Positions 1 to 6,624 of a stretch of 9,273 nucleotides of DNA are shown here, piece after piece. The stretch comes from Clostridiales bacterium (GTDB lineage: Bacteria > Bacillota > Clostridia > Lachnospirales > Lachnospiraceae), in NCBI GenBank assembly GCA_019420405.1, contig JAHZHF010000109.1, forward strand, positions 1-9,273, read 5' to 3'. Numbering within the stretch: the stretch's first letter is position 1; each line of letters begins with the position of its first letter. The position numbers were made by a program, and so were the translations under genes. Below the pieces are notes generated by a model. The model saw nothing but the letters and a program-made list of their open reading frames with translations. It did not search any database and had not been told where the DNA came from.

Positions 1-7
1 ATCGCCC

Positions 8-54
8 CTGTTTTCGGACGTTTTTCATCCGTAAGTTAGTGAACTTTATAGCTG
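8..54 (+). repeat. Left copy of a 47-bp inverted repeat pair
   Basis: This copy aligns without gaps to the reverse complement of 9129-9175. The first 11 bases (CTGTTTTCGGA, 8-18) and the last 20 (GTTAGTGAACTTTATAGCTG, 35-54) are identical in both copies, while the 16 bases between them match at only about half the positions. It ends three bases from the mfd stop codon and reads antisense to mfd. Its centre can fold as CGGACG/CATCCG around five T residues, with one mismatch. There is no U-run on the mfd strand, so I do not call it a terminator. No transposase or recombinase lies inside the window, and its function is unknown. Confidence 0.8.
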
Positions 55-57
55 CCC

Positions 58-3000
58 CTACATCTTTATTGCCCGGATATCTTCCAGCACTTTTCTCACA
101 GTTTCTATCACGCTCTCGCCCGTCTCTTTCCCGCTCTTTCCTCTCTTCTGATACATAAAGTACGGGATCTCCTCCGCCTTGAAGGTCAGGCTGTTCCTGT
201 ACTTTCCAAGGAGCGACGGGATTTTCTGAACGTCGATCTTCGCCTTCTCATACATGGTGAACTTAAAGGCTTCTCCTTTCTGTTCCACCGCAGTCACGTA
301 CGCCTCATGGGCCAGTCCTTTGAGGGCTGCTATATGAAGGAGCTGCTGCACCTTTTTCGGGATATCGCCGAACCGGTCGATGAGCTCTTCCATCATATCG
401 TCCATTTCTTCCTCGTTCTCAATGGCCGCAATCCTCTTATATACATCCAGTTTCTGATACTCATTGCGGATATAGGAGTCGGGGATATAGGCGTCAATGT
501 TCAGGTCAATGGACGTATTGAATATTTCTTCTTCCTCGCCGCCCTTTAACTTTCTGACCGCCTCATTTAGCATCTTACAGTACAGGTCATACCCCACGGC
601 CTCCATATGTCCGCTCTGGGCCTCACCCAGCAGATTTCCCGCGCCGCGGATCTCAAGGTCCCGCATGGCAATCTTGATTCCCGATCCCAGATCTGTAAAT
701 TCCCGGATCGCCGCAAGACGCTTCTCCGCCACCTCCTTAAGCAGCTTATCTCTCCGGTAGAGGAGGAATGCGTAGGCCATCCTGTTGGAACGTCCCACCC
801 GTCCTCTGAGCTGATAGAGCTGGGAGAGACCGAAGCGGTCCGCATCCTGGATAATCATCGTGTTCGCGTTTGGGATATCAAGTCCGGTCTCAATGATGGT
901 GGTGGAGACGAGCACATCGATATCTCCGTTTATAAAGTCATACATGATATCTTCAAGCTGCCGCTCATGCATCTGCCCGTGAGCGAAGGAGACGTTTGCC
1001 TCGGGGACAAGCTGCTGGATCTTCCCGGCCACATCCGCGATATCGCTGACGCGGTTATACACATAGTACACCTGCCCGCCCCGGGAGAGCTCCCTGGTGA
1101 TGGCCTCACGCACCATCTCATCATTGTACTCCATGACATAAGTCTGAATCGGCATTCTGTCGTGGGGCGCCTCCTCCAGCACGCTCATATCCCGGATCCC
1201 GATGAGACTCATATGGAGCGTTCGCGGGATGGGCGTTGCGGTCAGTGTAAGGACGTCGATATTTTCCTTGAGCTTCTTGATCTTCTCCTTGTGAGCCACT
1301 CCGAACCGCTGCTCCTCATCAATGATCAGAAGCCCCAGATCCCTGTAGCCAACGTCCTTCGAAAGCACTCTGTGGGTCCCGATTACGATGTCCACCAGCC
1401 CCTTCTTTAAGTCCTCCACAGTCTTCTTCTGTTGGGCCGCTGTGCGGAACCGGCAGAGCAGGTCAATCCGCACCGGGAAATCCTTGAGCCGCTGCACGAA
1501 GGTATTGTAATGCTGCTGGGCCAGGATCGTGGTGGGAACAAGGTAAACCACCTGTTTTCCCTCCTGCACGGCCTTGAACGCTGCCCGGATAGCGATCTCT
1601 GTCTTTCCGTAGCCCACATCTCCGCAGACCAGCCGGTCCATGATCTTCGCACTCTCCATATCGTGCTTCGTATCCTCAATGGCCTGGAGCTGATCCTCTG
1701 TCTCCTCAAAGGGAAACATCTCCTCGAACTCCTGCTGCCAGACTGTATCCGGTCCGTAGACGAAGCCCTCGCCCCTCTGTCTGGCCGCATACAGCTTCAC
1801 CAGATCTTCTGCGACAGCCTGAACCGCCTTCTTTACCTGGCTCTTCGTCTTTCCCCACTGTACTGTTCCCAGCTTGTTCAGCCTCGGTTTCTTCGCATCC
1901 GCCCCGGCATACTTCTGAATCAGGTCCATCTGTGCCACGGGGATATAGAGAACGCCGCCCTCCGCATAGGAAATCTTCATGTAGTCCTTCACGACCTTCT
2001 CCACTTCGATCTTCTCAATTCCGTTATACACGCCGATTCCATGGTTTTCATGCACCACATAATCCCCCGGTTTGAGCTCCGCGAAATCCTGGATCTTCTG
2101 GCCCTCGTAGCGTTTTCTTTTCTTCTTCTTTTTCTTGCGCCCGAAGATATCCGTCTCGGAGATCACCATGAATTTCAGCATAGGATACTCGTACCCTTCC
2201 GCTACATAACCGCAGGATACCATGATCTCACCGGGACTTACCTGCCGCTCCATATCCTCACTGTAAAAGCTGCTTAAATCGTAGTCTCTCAGATCCTCCG
2301 CCAGACGCTTCGCCCTTGTGCGCGATCCGGAGAGAAGCACCACCCGGTATCCGCTCCTTTTCAGCCTCTTTAGATCCCTGGTCAGAAGTTCGAAACTGTT
2401 GTTATACGGATTCACGCCTTTCACCTGGATGCTGTATGTCCCGCGGACGGAGAAAAGGCCGCATTTTGACTCCAGGGTCGTCATGCCGAAGCCGCTGTAC
2501 TGATTCATCTTCCCGATGATATCTTTCGTCTGGAATACCTTGAGCTGTTCTTCTTCCGGCTCTTCCATCTCCGCGTCGATCCGGCTCTCCCGGCTGTGGA
2601 AATACTCGTTCTCCACCTCCTCGGACATCTCCTGGAGCCGGTGAGGCTCATCCAGAAAAAGGATGGTTTTCTCCCGCGGGAAATATTCCAGGAAGGAGAC
2701 CGTCTCCATCCCGTCCCGCCAGTTCTCCGACGCTGGGTAGATGGTGATCTCCTGGAGATTTTCCACGGACCTCTGACTCTCCACGTCAAAGCTGCGGATG
2801 GAGTCGATCTCATCGCCCCACAGCTCGATCCGCACCGGGAGCTCCTCCGTCAGCGGATAGATGTCCAGGATACCTCCCCGCACGGCGAACTGTCCCGGGC
2901 CCTCAATCTGACTCTCCCGCTCATAGCCCAGACTGACGAGGCGCTCCTGGAACTTTGTGAAATCAAGCACGTCTCCCGGGCTGAGCATGATCCTGCTTTC

Positions 3001-3408
3001 CGAGAGTTCCTCCGGTCTGGGAAGACCGTCCAGAAAGGCGTCCATCGTAGTGATCACGGTAACGGACTCGCCCTCCTCCTTTCCCGTCAGGGCGCGGAGC
3101 ACCTGCATCCTCTGGTCAGTAAGTACGTTTCCTTTAATATCCGCGTGATAGAAAAGCAGATCACGCGCGGGATAAAGGTACACACCATCTGTAAAAAGGC
3201 GGTACTCATCGTAAGCTTTCTTTGCCTTTTCCTCACTGGAAAAAGCGATGACTCTGTACTCACAGCCATCGCCCAGGGCATACATCAGATGGGTTTTCTG
3301 GGAACTTACACACCCCGCAATCTGAATCATGCCTTTCTCTTTTTTTCTCTCTTTGATAAGATCCTGAAAATCTGCAAGCTCCATAAGCGGAGCCAGAACT
3401 GCCTGCAT
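58..3408 (-). CDS. mfd: Transcription-repair coupling factor Mfd
   Basis: Mfd is an ATP-driven DNA translocase that removes RNA polymerase stalled at lesions and recruits UvrA for nucleotide excision repair. At 1116 residues it is close to the usual family length. The N-terminal UvrB-like module (about 1-340) lacks a good Walker A motif, as is normal for Mfd. The CarD-like RNA-polymerase-interaction domain (about 445-510) contains GDYVVHENHGIG. The helicase core has Walker A GDVGYGKT (596-603), DEEQ (697-700), TATPIPRT and a QLRGRVGRS motif near 860-872. The C-terminal TRCF domain begins near 965. A lysine/arginine run near residues 424-434, with six lysines in a row, sits just before the CarD-like domain; this linker is commonly basic in relatives. 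I chose the start at 3408 because GAGGG lies 7 nt upstream and the ATG shares its A with the pth stop (TGATG), which suggests translational coupling. Met9 lacks a comparable ribosome binding site. Confidence 0.98.
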   Translation of the reverse strand: MQAVLAPLMELADFQDLIKERKKEKGMIQIAGCVSSQKTHLMYALGDGCEYRVIAFSSEEKAKKAYDEYRLFTDGVYLYPARDLLFYHADIKGNVLTDQRMQVLRALTGKEEGESVTVITTMDAFLDGLPRPEELSESRIMLSPGDVLDFTKFQERLVSLGYERESQIEGPGQFAVRGGILDIYPLTEELPVRIELWGDEIDSIRSFDVESQRSVENLQEITIYPASENWRDGMETVSFLEYFPREKTILFLDEPHRLQEMSEEVENEYFHSRESRIDAEMEEPEEEQLKVFQTKDIIGKMNQYSGFGMTTLESKCGLFSVRGTYSIQVKGVNPYNNSFELLTRDLKRLKRSGYRVVLLSGSRTRAKRLAEDLRDYDLSSFYSEDMERQVSPGEIMVSCGYVAEGYEYPMLKFMVISETDIFGRKKKKKKRKRYEGQKIQDFAELKPGDYVVHENHGIGVYNGIEKIEVEKVVKDYMKISYAEGGVLYIPVAQMDLIQKYAGADAKKPRLNKLGTVQWGKTKSQVKKAVQAVAEDLVKLYAARQRGEGFVYGPDTVWQQEFEEMFPFEETEDQLQAIEDTKHDMESAKIMDRLVCGDVGYGKTEIAIRAAFKAVQEGKQVVYLVPTTILAQQHYNTFVQRLKDFPVRIDLLCRFRTAAQQKKTVEDLKKGLVDIVIGTHRVLSKDVGYRDLGLLIIDEEQRFGVAHKEKIKKLKENIDVLTLTATPIPRTLHMSLIGIRDMSVLEEAPHDRMPIQTYVMEYNDEMVREAITRELSRGGQVYYVYNRVSDIADVAGKIQQLVPEANVSFAHGQMHERQLEDIMYDFINGDIDVLVSTTIIETGLDIPNANTMIIQDADRFGLSQLYQLRGRVGRSNRMAYAFLLYRRDKLLKEVAEKRLAAIREFTDLGSGIKIAMRDLEIRGAGNLLGEAQSGHMEAVGYDLYCKMLNEAVRKLKGGEEEEIFNTSIDLNIDAYIPDSYIRNEYQKLDVYKRIAAIENEEEMDDMMEELIDRFGDIPKKVQQLLHIAALKGLAHEAYVTAVEQKGEAFKFTMYEKAKIDVQKIPSLLGKYRNSLTFKAEEIPYFMYQKRGKSGKETGESVIETVRKVLEDIRAIKM

Positions 3409-3986
3409 CAGTCTTCCCTCTTTTTCCGGTTATATTCGTTCATCGCTTCATCAATCCGGCCGGATATGATCAGCTCAGCCGCCCGCACCGCGCGGTCGTA
3501 TCCCTCATCCATGATCTCACGCTCCGTCTTTGAAAAATGTCCCAGCACGTAGTCTGCCAGATCGTATCCCTTTGGTTTTTCGCCGACACCCACTTTGATC
3601 CGCGGGAATACCTGTCCTCCCAGATGGGAGATGATATTTTTAATCCCATTGTGCCCGCCTGCGCTTCCCTTCTCGCGGATCCTGAGCTGCCCCACATCCA
3701 GACTGATGTCGTCATAGATCACAAGGAGCTCCTGCTCTTCATCGACCTTATAGTAATCCAGAAGACTCCGGATACTCTCCCCGCTCAGATTCATATAAGT
3801 CTGAGGTTTCGCGAGAATTACCTTCTGTCCCTCTATGACTCCTTTTCCGATCAAAGCCCTGTGTTTCTTTGTATCCACTGATATATTGTATTTCTCCGCA
3901 ATCCGGTCTATTACATCAAAGCCCACATTATGCCTTGTGCCCTCATACTGCTTATCCGGATTGCCGAGTCCCGCAATAATAAACAT
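3408..3986 (-). CDS. pth: Peptidyl-tRNA hydrolase (bacterial Pth)
   Basis: Pth cleaves the ester bond of peptidyl-tRNAs that drop off ribosomes, recycling tRNA in the cytosol. The 192-residue length is typical. Key residues are visible: N9 in GLGNP, catalytic H19 in GTRHNVGFD, N66 in KPQTYMNLSG, D92 in IYDD and N113 in GGHNGIKNI. The frame stays open to an upstream ATG at 4055, but I reject that start. It lies inside the -10 hexamer of the promoter, the extra 23 residues are absent from the family, and the ATG at 3986 has an AAGGTGG ribosome binding site at good spacing. The stop overlaps the mfd start by one base, so the two genes form an operon, an arrangement common in Firmicutes. Confidence 0.97.
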   Translation of the reverse strand: MFIIAGLGNPDKQYEGTRHNVGFDVIDRIAEKYNISVDTKKHRALIGKGVIEGQKVILAKPQTYMNLSGESIRSLLDYYKVDEEQELLVIYDDISLDVGQLRIREKGSAGGHNGIKNIISHLGGQVFPRIKVGVGEKPKGYDLADYVLGHFSKTEREIMDEGYDRAVRAAELIISGRIDEAMNEYNRKKRED

Positions 3987-4053
3987 TGTCTGCCACCTTC
4001 TTATTCTTTCTTTCCGGCCGCCCCATTTTGCGCCCGGCATCACCGCAAAAGCC

Positions 4054-4082
4054 ATTTTACCTTATCCCGGGCCCTTTGTCAC
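4054..4082 (-). promoter_or_regulatory. Sigma-A promoter for pth-mfd
   Basis: On the minus strand the -35 is GTGACA (4077-4082), the spacer is exactly 17 bp and the -10 is TAAAAT (4054-4059). Transcription should start near 4047, giving a leader of about 60 nt before the pth start at 3986. The next promoter, on the other strand, has its -35 only 11 bp away, so the pair is divergent but not overlapping. Confidence 0.75.
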
Positions 4083-4093
4083 GCAAAACCAGT

Positions 4094-4122
4094 GAATATT
4101 TTTCCTTTTCCGTTCATACACT
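4094..4122 (+). promoter_or_regulatory. Sigma-E type (mother-cell sporulation) promoter
   Basis: GAATATT (4094-4100), a 14-bp spacer and CATACACT (4115-4122) match every specified position of the Bacillus subtilis sigma-E consensus as I recall it (KMATATT, 14-15 bp, CATACAMT). No acceptable sigma-A -35 lies 16-18 bp from the nearby TATAAA at 4125-4130. The predicted transcription start is near 4129, about 100 nt before the start codon at 4232. The sequence match is direct; use of this promoter during sporulation is inference. Confidence 0.65.
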
Positions 4123-4132
4123 TATATAAAAA

Positions 4133-4216
4133 AGAATCCGGCTGCGCAGGACCAGGACTCTACGCCTGCGGCGGGCCGCATATGATAAGCGGCTTAATTC
4201 TTCTGCGCAGGATTCT
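4133..4216 (+). promoter_or_regulatory. Foldable 5' leader of the FMN_bind-like gene
   Basis: AGAATCC (4133-4139) can pair with GGATTCT (4210-4216), and after a 3-nt bulge TGCGCAG (4143-4149) pairs with CTGCGCA (4203-4209). Inside the loop a second hairpin pairs GCCGC (4175-4179) with GCGGC (4189-4193). CTGCGCAG is itself a perfect 8-bp palindrome present in both arms. The outer stem ends two bases before the GGGAGG ribosome binding site (4219-4224), so folding could influence translation. No known riboswitch class was recognised. Confidence 0.45.
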
Positions 4217-4231
4217 ATGGGAGGTCACTCT

Positions 4232-4666
4232 ATGAGTTCCAGAACAAAAATCGTCGTCCTGCATATGAAAGAGATCATCTACACAGCCATTTTTGCAGCG
4301 CTTGGAATCCTGCTCATCGTCCTTCTTTTCATCATGTTCCGCCCCGGCGGCGCACAGAACGGGGCAGGCGAAACGAAGCAGTACAATCCGGGTGTGTACA
4401 CCTCCACCCTCACCCTGAATAACGCCAACCTGGAGGTAGAGGTGGCCGTAGATGAATCCCGGATCAATTCCATCCGCTTTTCTAACCTGGATGAAGCCGT
4501 AACCACAATGTTCCCGCTCATCCAGCCTGCCATCGAGGACATTGCGGATCAGATCTACGAGACGCAGTCTCTTGACGACATCGCCCTGTCCGAAGACACG
4601 CCGTATACATCCCAGATCATACTGGACGCCATCAGAGAAGCCGTAGGAAAAGCCGCAGTCGAATAA
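4232..4666 (+). CDS. Membrane-anchored FMN_bind-like protein with a degenerate flavin site
   Basis: This is a 144-residue protein. A short basic N-terminus precedes one hydrophobic segment (about residues 15-36), followed by an extracytoplasmic domain of about 100 residues. That domain (about 52-141) has the outline of an FMN_bind fold: an NPGVYT opening, alternating strands ending in an ESRINSIRFSN segment, and a terminal YTSQIILDAIREAV helix like the one that normally follows the SGAT flavinylation site. Here the SGAT-equivalent positions read EDTP (121-124), so the acceptor threonine is replaced by proline and covalent FMN is unlikely. I chose the start at 4232 because GGGAGG sits 7 nt upstream; the in-frame ATG at 4217 overlaps that site. 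It is the only large rightward gene and has a sigma-E type promoter. The FMN_bind assignment rests on pattern only; gene existence is firmer than function. Confidence 0.75.
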   Translation: MSSRTKIVVLHMKEIIYTAIFAALGILLIVLLFIMFRPGGAQNGAGETKQYNPGVYTSTLTLNNANLEVEVAVDESRINSIRFSNLDEAVTTMFPLIQPAIEDIADQIYETQSLDDIALSEDTPYTSQIILDAIREAVGKAAVE

Positions 4667-4679
4667 GACGCGGCTTTTC
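4647..4679. terminator. Bidirectional intrinsic terminator between convergent genes
   Basis: GAAAAGCCGC (4647-4656) pairs perfectly with GCGGCTTTTC (4670-4679). An extra GTC/GAC step (4658-4660 with 4667-4669) follows after one bulged A. Both sides of the stem end in A/T runs, so it can act on either strand. It would serve the rightward FMN_bind-like gene and the leftward 87-residue gene that ends at 4725. The stop codon of the rightward gene (4664-4666) lies in the loop. The T-run is only four long, so termination may be incomplete. Confidence 0.75.
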
Positions 4680-4724
4680 ACTGTACTTCTTCATATCGGA
4701 AGAGAAAGTGCGGGGTATGCCGCC

Positions 4725-4988
4725 CTATCCTTCCACAATGAGATAAGTTCCATCCGGTATGGCGAACACTTCCGATGCCTCTGTGAGTTCCTCCGCGCTC
4801 ATGCCTTCCACGTCAACGCCCTCTTCTTCAAAATATTCCCGGACTTCCTGTATGGAATCCACAACCACTGCCATGCAGTCCTCGAGAAACGCCTCCGCTT
4901 CCTCCAGTGTCTCTGCCACCGGCTCGTCAAATAATTTCTTCTGTTCCTTCAAAAATGTTTTCAGACATTCTTCGCTGTATCCGTTCAT
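4725..4988 (-). CDS. Small acidic protein of unknown function
   Basis: I do not recognise this 87-residue protein as a named family. It is strongly acidic, rich in Glu and Asp, has no signal peptide or membrane segment, and should be cytosolic and mostly helical. A two-cysteine spacing is visible (C8 and C38). The C-terminus, PDGTYLIVEG, looks like a short beta-hairpin. AGGAGAC lies about 10 nt before the ATG at 4988, a strong ribosome binding site, and codon use resembles the neighbours, so it is very likely a real gene. It follows the HAD hydrolase and a possible small ORF with no terminator between them, and ends before the bidirectional terminator. It is therefore probably the last gene of the sigG transcript. 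Confidence 0.8.
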   Translation of the reverse strand: MNGYSEECLKTFLKEQKKLFDEPVAETLEEAEAFLEDCMAVVVDSIQEVREYFEEEGVDVEGMSAEELTEASEVFAIPDGTYLIVEG

Positions 4989-5018
4989 GTATCTTGTCTC
5001 CTTTTTCTTTCTCTTTTA

Positions 5019-5096
5019 TCAGTATTCTGCGTTCATCTCATCTAAGACTCTGACCGCTTCCTCTAACCTCTTCTTCCAACCGCTTCCTCTGATCAC
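5019..5096 (-). CDS. Possible 25-residue small ORF after the HAD gene
   Basis: A GTG at 5096 overlaps the HAD stop codon as GTGA and opens a 25-codon frame ending in TGA at 5019. It fills most of the gap to the 87-residue gene. The predicted peptide starts IRGSGWKKRLEEAVRVLDEM and would form an amphipathic helix. The nearest ribosome-binding-like GAGGG lies about 12 nt before the GTG, which is weak; coupling to HAD termination could compensate. A 12-bp word occurs twice here in different frames, which weakens the coding case. The frame is a plain observation; translation is inference. Confidence 0.3.
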   Translation of the reverse strand: MIRGSGWKKRLEEAVRVLDEMNAEY

Positions 5097-5761
5097 TGCT
5101 TCTGATCGCCCTCAGCGATCGCAAGAATCTCTTCCGCCGAGTCCACGATCCGGTCAGGCTTCGCCGCCTCGAGCTCTCCTCGTGTTCTGAACCCCCAGGA
5201 CACCAGGACGGTATTCATCCCCGCCGCCTTTCCGGTGGCCGCATCCACTTCTGAGTCTCCGATATAGAGCACGTCTTTCCGGTCGGCACCAAATGTCTCC
5301 GCCATGGAAAAAAGCGCGGCCGGATCAGGCTTTCTCGGTACTCCTTCTCTCTGGCCCTGAACCTCATCAAAAAGTCCTTCTCCAAAGATCTCACGCACTA
5401 CATGAACTGCCTGTCTGTCCGGCTTGTTTGAGAGTACTCCCAGTCTGATCCCCCGGCGTTTCATCTCCTCCAGCATTCTGACAATCCCCGGATAAGGCTT
5501 CACGCGATAGGTACAGTTTTCATCAAAAATCCGTCCGTACGCCGCAAATGCCTCCTCAAATCGGCTTAAGTCCTCATCTCCGCCCGCCAGAAGCGCTTTC
5601 TCGATAAGCACTTTCGCGCCGTTCCCAACAAACTGTCTGCACTGTTCTTCTGTAATCAGCGGCATCCCAACCGCCTTCATCGTCTCATTCACCGAATACG
5701 CCAGCGACTCCAGCGTATCCGTCAGAGTGCCGTCCAAGTCAAATATGCATGCCGTATACAT
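5093..5761 (-). CDS. HAD-family hydrolase, phosphoglycolate phosphatase-like
   Basis: This is a 222-residue cytosolic phosphatase of HAD subfamily IA, the length typical of Gph/PGP-like enzymes. Motif I is FDLDGTLTDT, with nucleophile D8 and acid/base D10. Motif II is VLSNKPD with S111, motif III is the lysine at K144 in RKPDP, and motif IV is YIGDSEVD with D169 and D173. A helical cap occupies roughly residues 15-85. The substrate cannot be told from sequence: phosphoglycolate, pyrophosphate or another small phosphoester are all possible. The ATG at 5761 has GAGGGAGAG just upstream. It begins 37 nt after sigG with no terminator between, so it is probably co-transcribed with sigG. A housekeeping role is as likely as a sporulation role. 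Confidence 0.92.
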   Translation of the reverse strand: MYTACIFDLDGTLTDTLESLAYSVNETMKAVGMPLITEEQCRQFVGNGAKVLIEKALLAGGDEDLSRFEEAFAAYGRIFDENCTYRVKPYPGIVRMLEEMKRRGIRLGVLSNKPDRQAVHVVREIFGEGLFDEVQGQREGVPRKPDPAALFSMAETFGADRKDVLYIGDSEVDAATGKAAGMNTVLVSWGFRTRGELEAAKPDRIVDSAEEILAIAEGDQKQ

Positions 5762-5798
5762 GGCTTCTCTCCCTCTCTTATCTTTTGTCGTTTTGCTC

Positions 5799-6581
5799 TC
5801 ACTCTCCGAGAAGATATCTCCGCATCGTCTTTAGCGCGTTCTTCTCCAGCCGGCTTACCTGGGCCTGCGAGATCCTGATCTGATCCGCCACCTCCATCTG
5901 GGTTTTTCCCTCGAAAAACCGGAGTGTAATGATATATCTCTCCCGCTCGTTAAGCCGTTCCATAGCCGCCTCCAGGGACAGCTCTTCCACCCAGTTTTCT
6001 TCCTTATTCTTTTTATCGCTCACCTGATCCATGACATACAGGGTATCCCCGCCGTCACTGTACACCGGCTCATGCAGGCTCATCGGCTGCTGGATCGCAT
6101 CCAGTGCATAGACCACGTCCTCCTTGTCGATCCCGATCTCGTCGGCGATCTCCTGAACGGTCGGTTCCTTCATGTGCTGGCGGATGTATCCCTCCTTCGC
6201 GTAGATCGCCTTGTAGGCTGTATCACGAAGGGAACGGCTGACCCGGATCGGACTGTTATCCCTCAGATAGCGCCTGATCTCCCCGATGATCATGGGGACG
6301 GCGTATGTGGAAAATTTTACCAGCCGGTCCGGGTCGAAATGATCCACCGCTTTCATAAGTCCCACGCAACCGATCTGAAACAGATCGTCCGCATTCTCAC
6401 TGCTGCTCTCGAAGCGCTTAATCACGCTGAGCACCAGACGCAGATTTCCCCTGATGTACTTCTCCCGCGCCTCCTCATCTCCGGCCTGAATCCGCCTTAA
6501 AAGTTCCTCCTTTTCCTCCTCTTTGAGAAGGGGAAGTTTCGACGTATTCACCCCGCACAGTTCAACCTTATTCACCATCAT
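5799..6581 (-). CDS. sigG: RNA polymerase forespore sigma factor SigG
   Basis: SigG directs RNA polymerase to late forespore genes during sporulation. The 260-residue length matches the family. The N-terminus NKVELCGVNTSKLP is the SigG signature that separates it from SigF. Region 2 (about 46-120) includes NLRLVLSVIKRF, DDLFQIGCVGLMKAVDHFD, KFSTYAVPMIIGEIRRYLRD and PIRVSRSLRD. Region 3 follows (about 125-195). Region 4 ends in the helix-turn-helix QMEVADQIRISQAQVSRLEK (about 228-247). AGGAGG lies 9 nt before the ATG at 6581; a second ATG follows at once and cannot be ruled out. Unlike B. subtilis, no spoIIGA or sigE is adjacent. A sigma-G-like promoter and a dyad lie directly upstream. It is followed by a HAD hydrolase and a small acidic protein. 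Confidence 0.97.
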   Translation of the reverse strand: MMVNKVELCGVNTSKLPLLKEEEKEELLRRIQAGDEEAREKYIRGNLRLVLSVIKRFESSSENADDLFQIGCVGLMKAVDHFDPDRLVKFSTYAVPMIIGEIRRYLRDNSPIRVSRSLRDTAYKAIYAKEGYIRQHMKEPTVQEIADEIGIDKEDVVYALDAIQQPMSLHEPVYSDGGDTLYVMDQVSDKKNKEENWVEELSLEAAMERLNERERYIITLRFFEGKTQMEVADQIRISQAQVSRLEKNALKTMRRYLLGE

Positions 6582-6609
6582 CGCAAGAATCCTCCTAAGC
6601 AGTTTCTAC

Positions 6610-6624
6610 TTAGAATCATTCTCA
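6610..6624. promoter_or_regulatory. Fur/PerR-like 7-1-7 dyad upstream of sigG
   Basis: The minus strand reads TGAGAAT-G-ATTCTAA, a 7-1-7 inverted repeat symmetric at six of seven pairs. It matches 11 of 14 positions of either the Fur (TGATAAT-N-ATTATCA) or the PerR (TTATAAT-N-ATTATAA) consensus. It lies about 30-43 nt before the sigG start and covers the candidate -10 region, where a repressor could act. A chance match is quite possible in A/T-rich upstream DNA. Confidence 0.3.

Noticed and set aside
8..57. Intrinsic terminator for mfd in the left repeat
   Set aside because: The possible stem (CGGAUG/CGUCCG on the mfd strand) has an A-rich loop and no U-run after it.
607..1410. Long rightward open frame (267 codons) inside mfd
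   Set aside because: It is a shadow of the mfd coding frame. It has no recognisable domain, and mfd is fully intact on the other strand.
2113..2145. A-rich lysine run in mfd as a programmed frameshift or error
   Set aside because: The frame continues intact on both sides into conserved domains, and basic runs at this linker are common in related Mfd proteins.
1432..2277. Rightward 281-codon open frame antisense to mfd
   Set aside because: It is an antisense shadow of well-conserved Mfd helicase and CarD-like regions, with no ribosome binding site or family resemblance.
2596..3552. Rightward 318-codon open frame across the mfd/pth junction
   Set aside because: It crosses two intact, overlapping genes on the opposite strand. 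The composition looks like a reverse-complement translation of them.
4123..4130. TATAAA as a sigma-A -10 for the FMN_bind-like gene
   Set aside because: No -35-like hexamer lies 16-18 bp upstream; the best candidates are T/C-rich with few matches. The sigma-E type pair fits far better.
4160..4681. Leftward 173-codon frame antisense to the FMN_bind-like gene
   Set aside because: It covers the sense gene, its leader and the terminator. The sense gene has a clear ribosome binding site, membrane segment and promoter.
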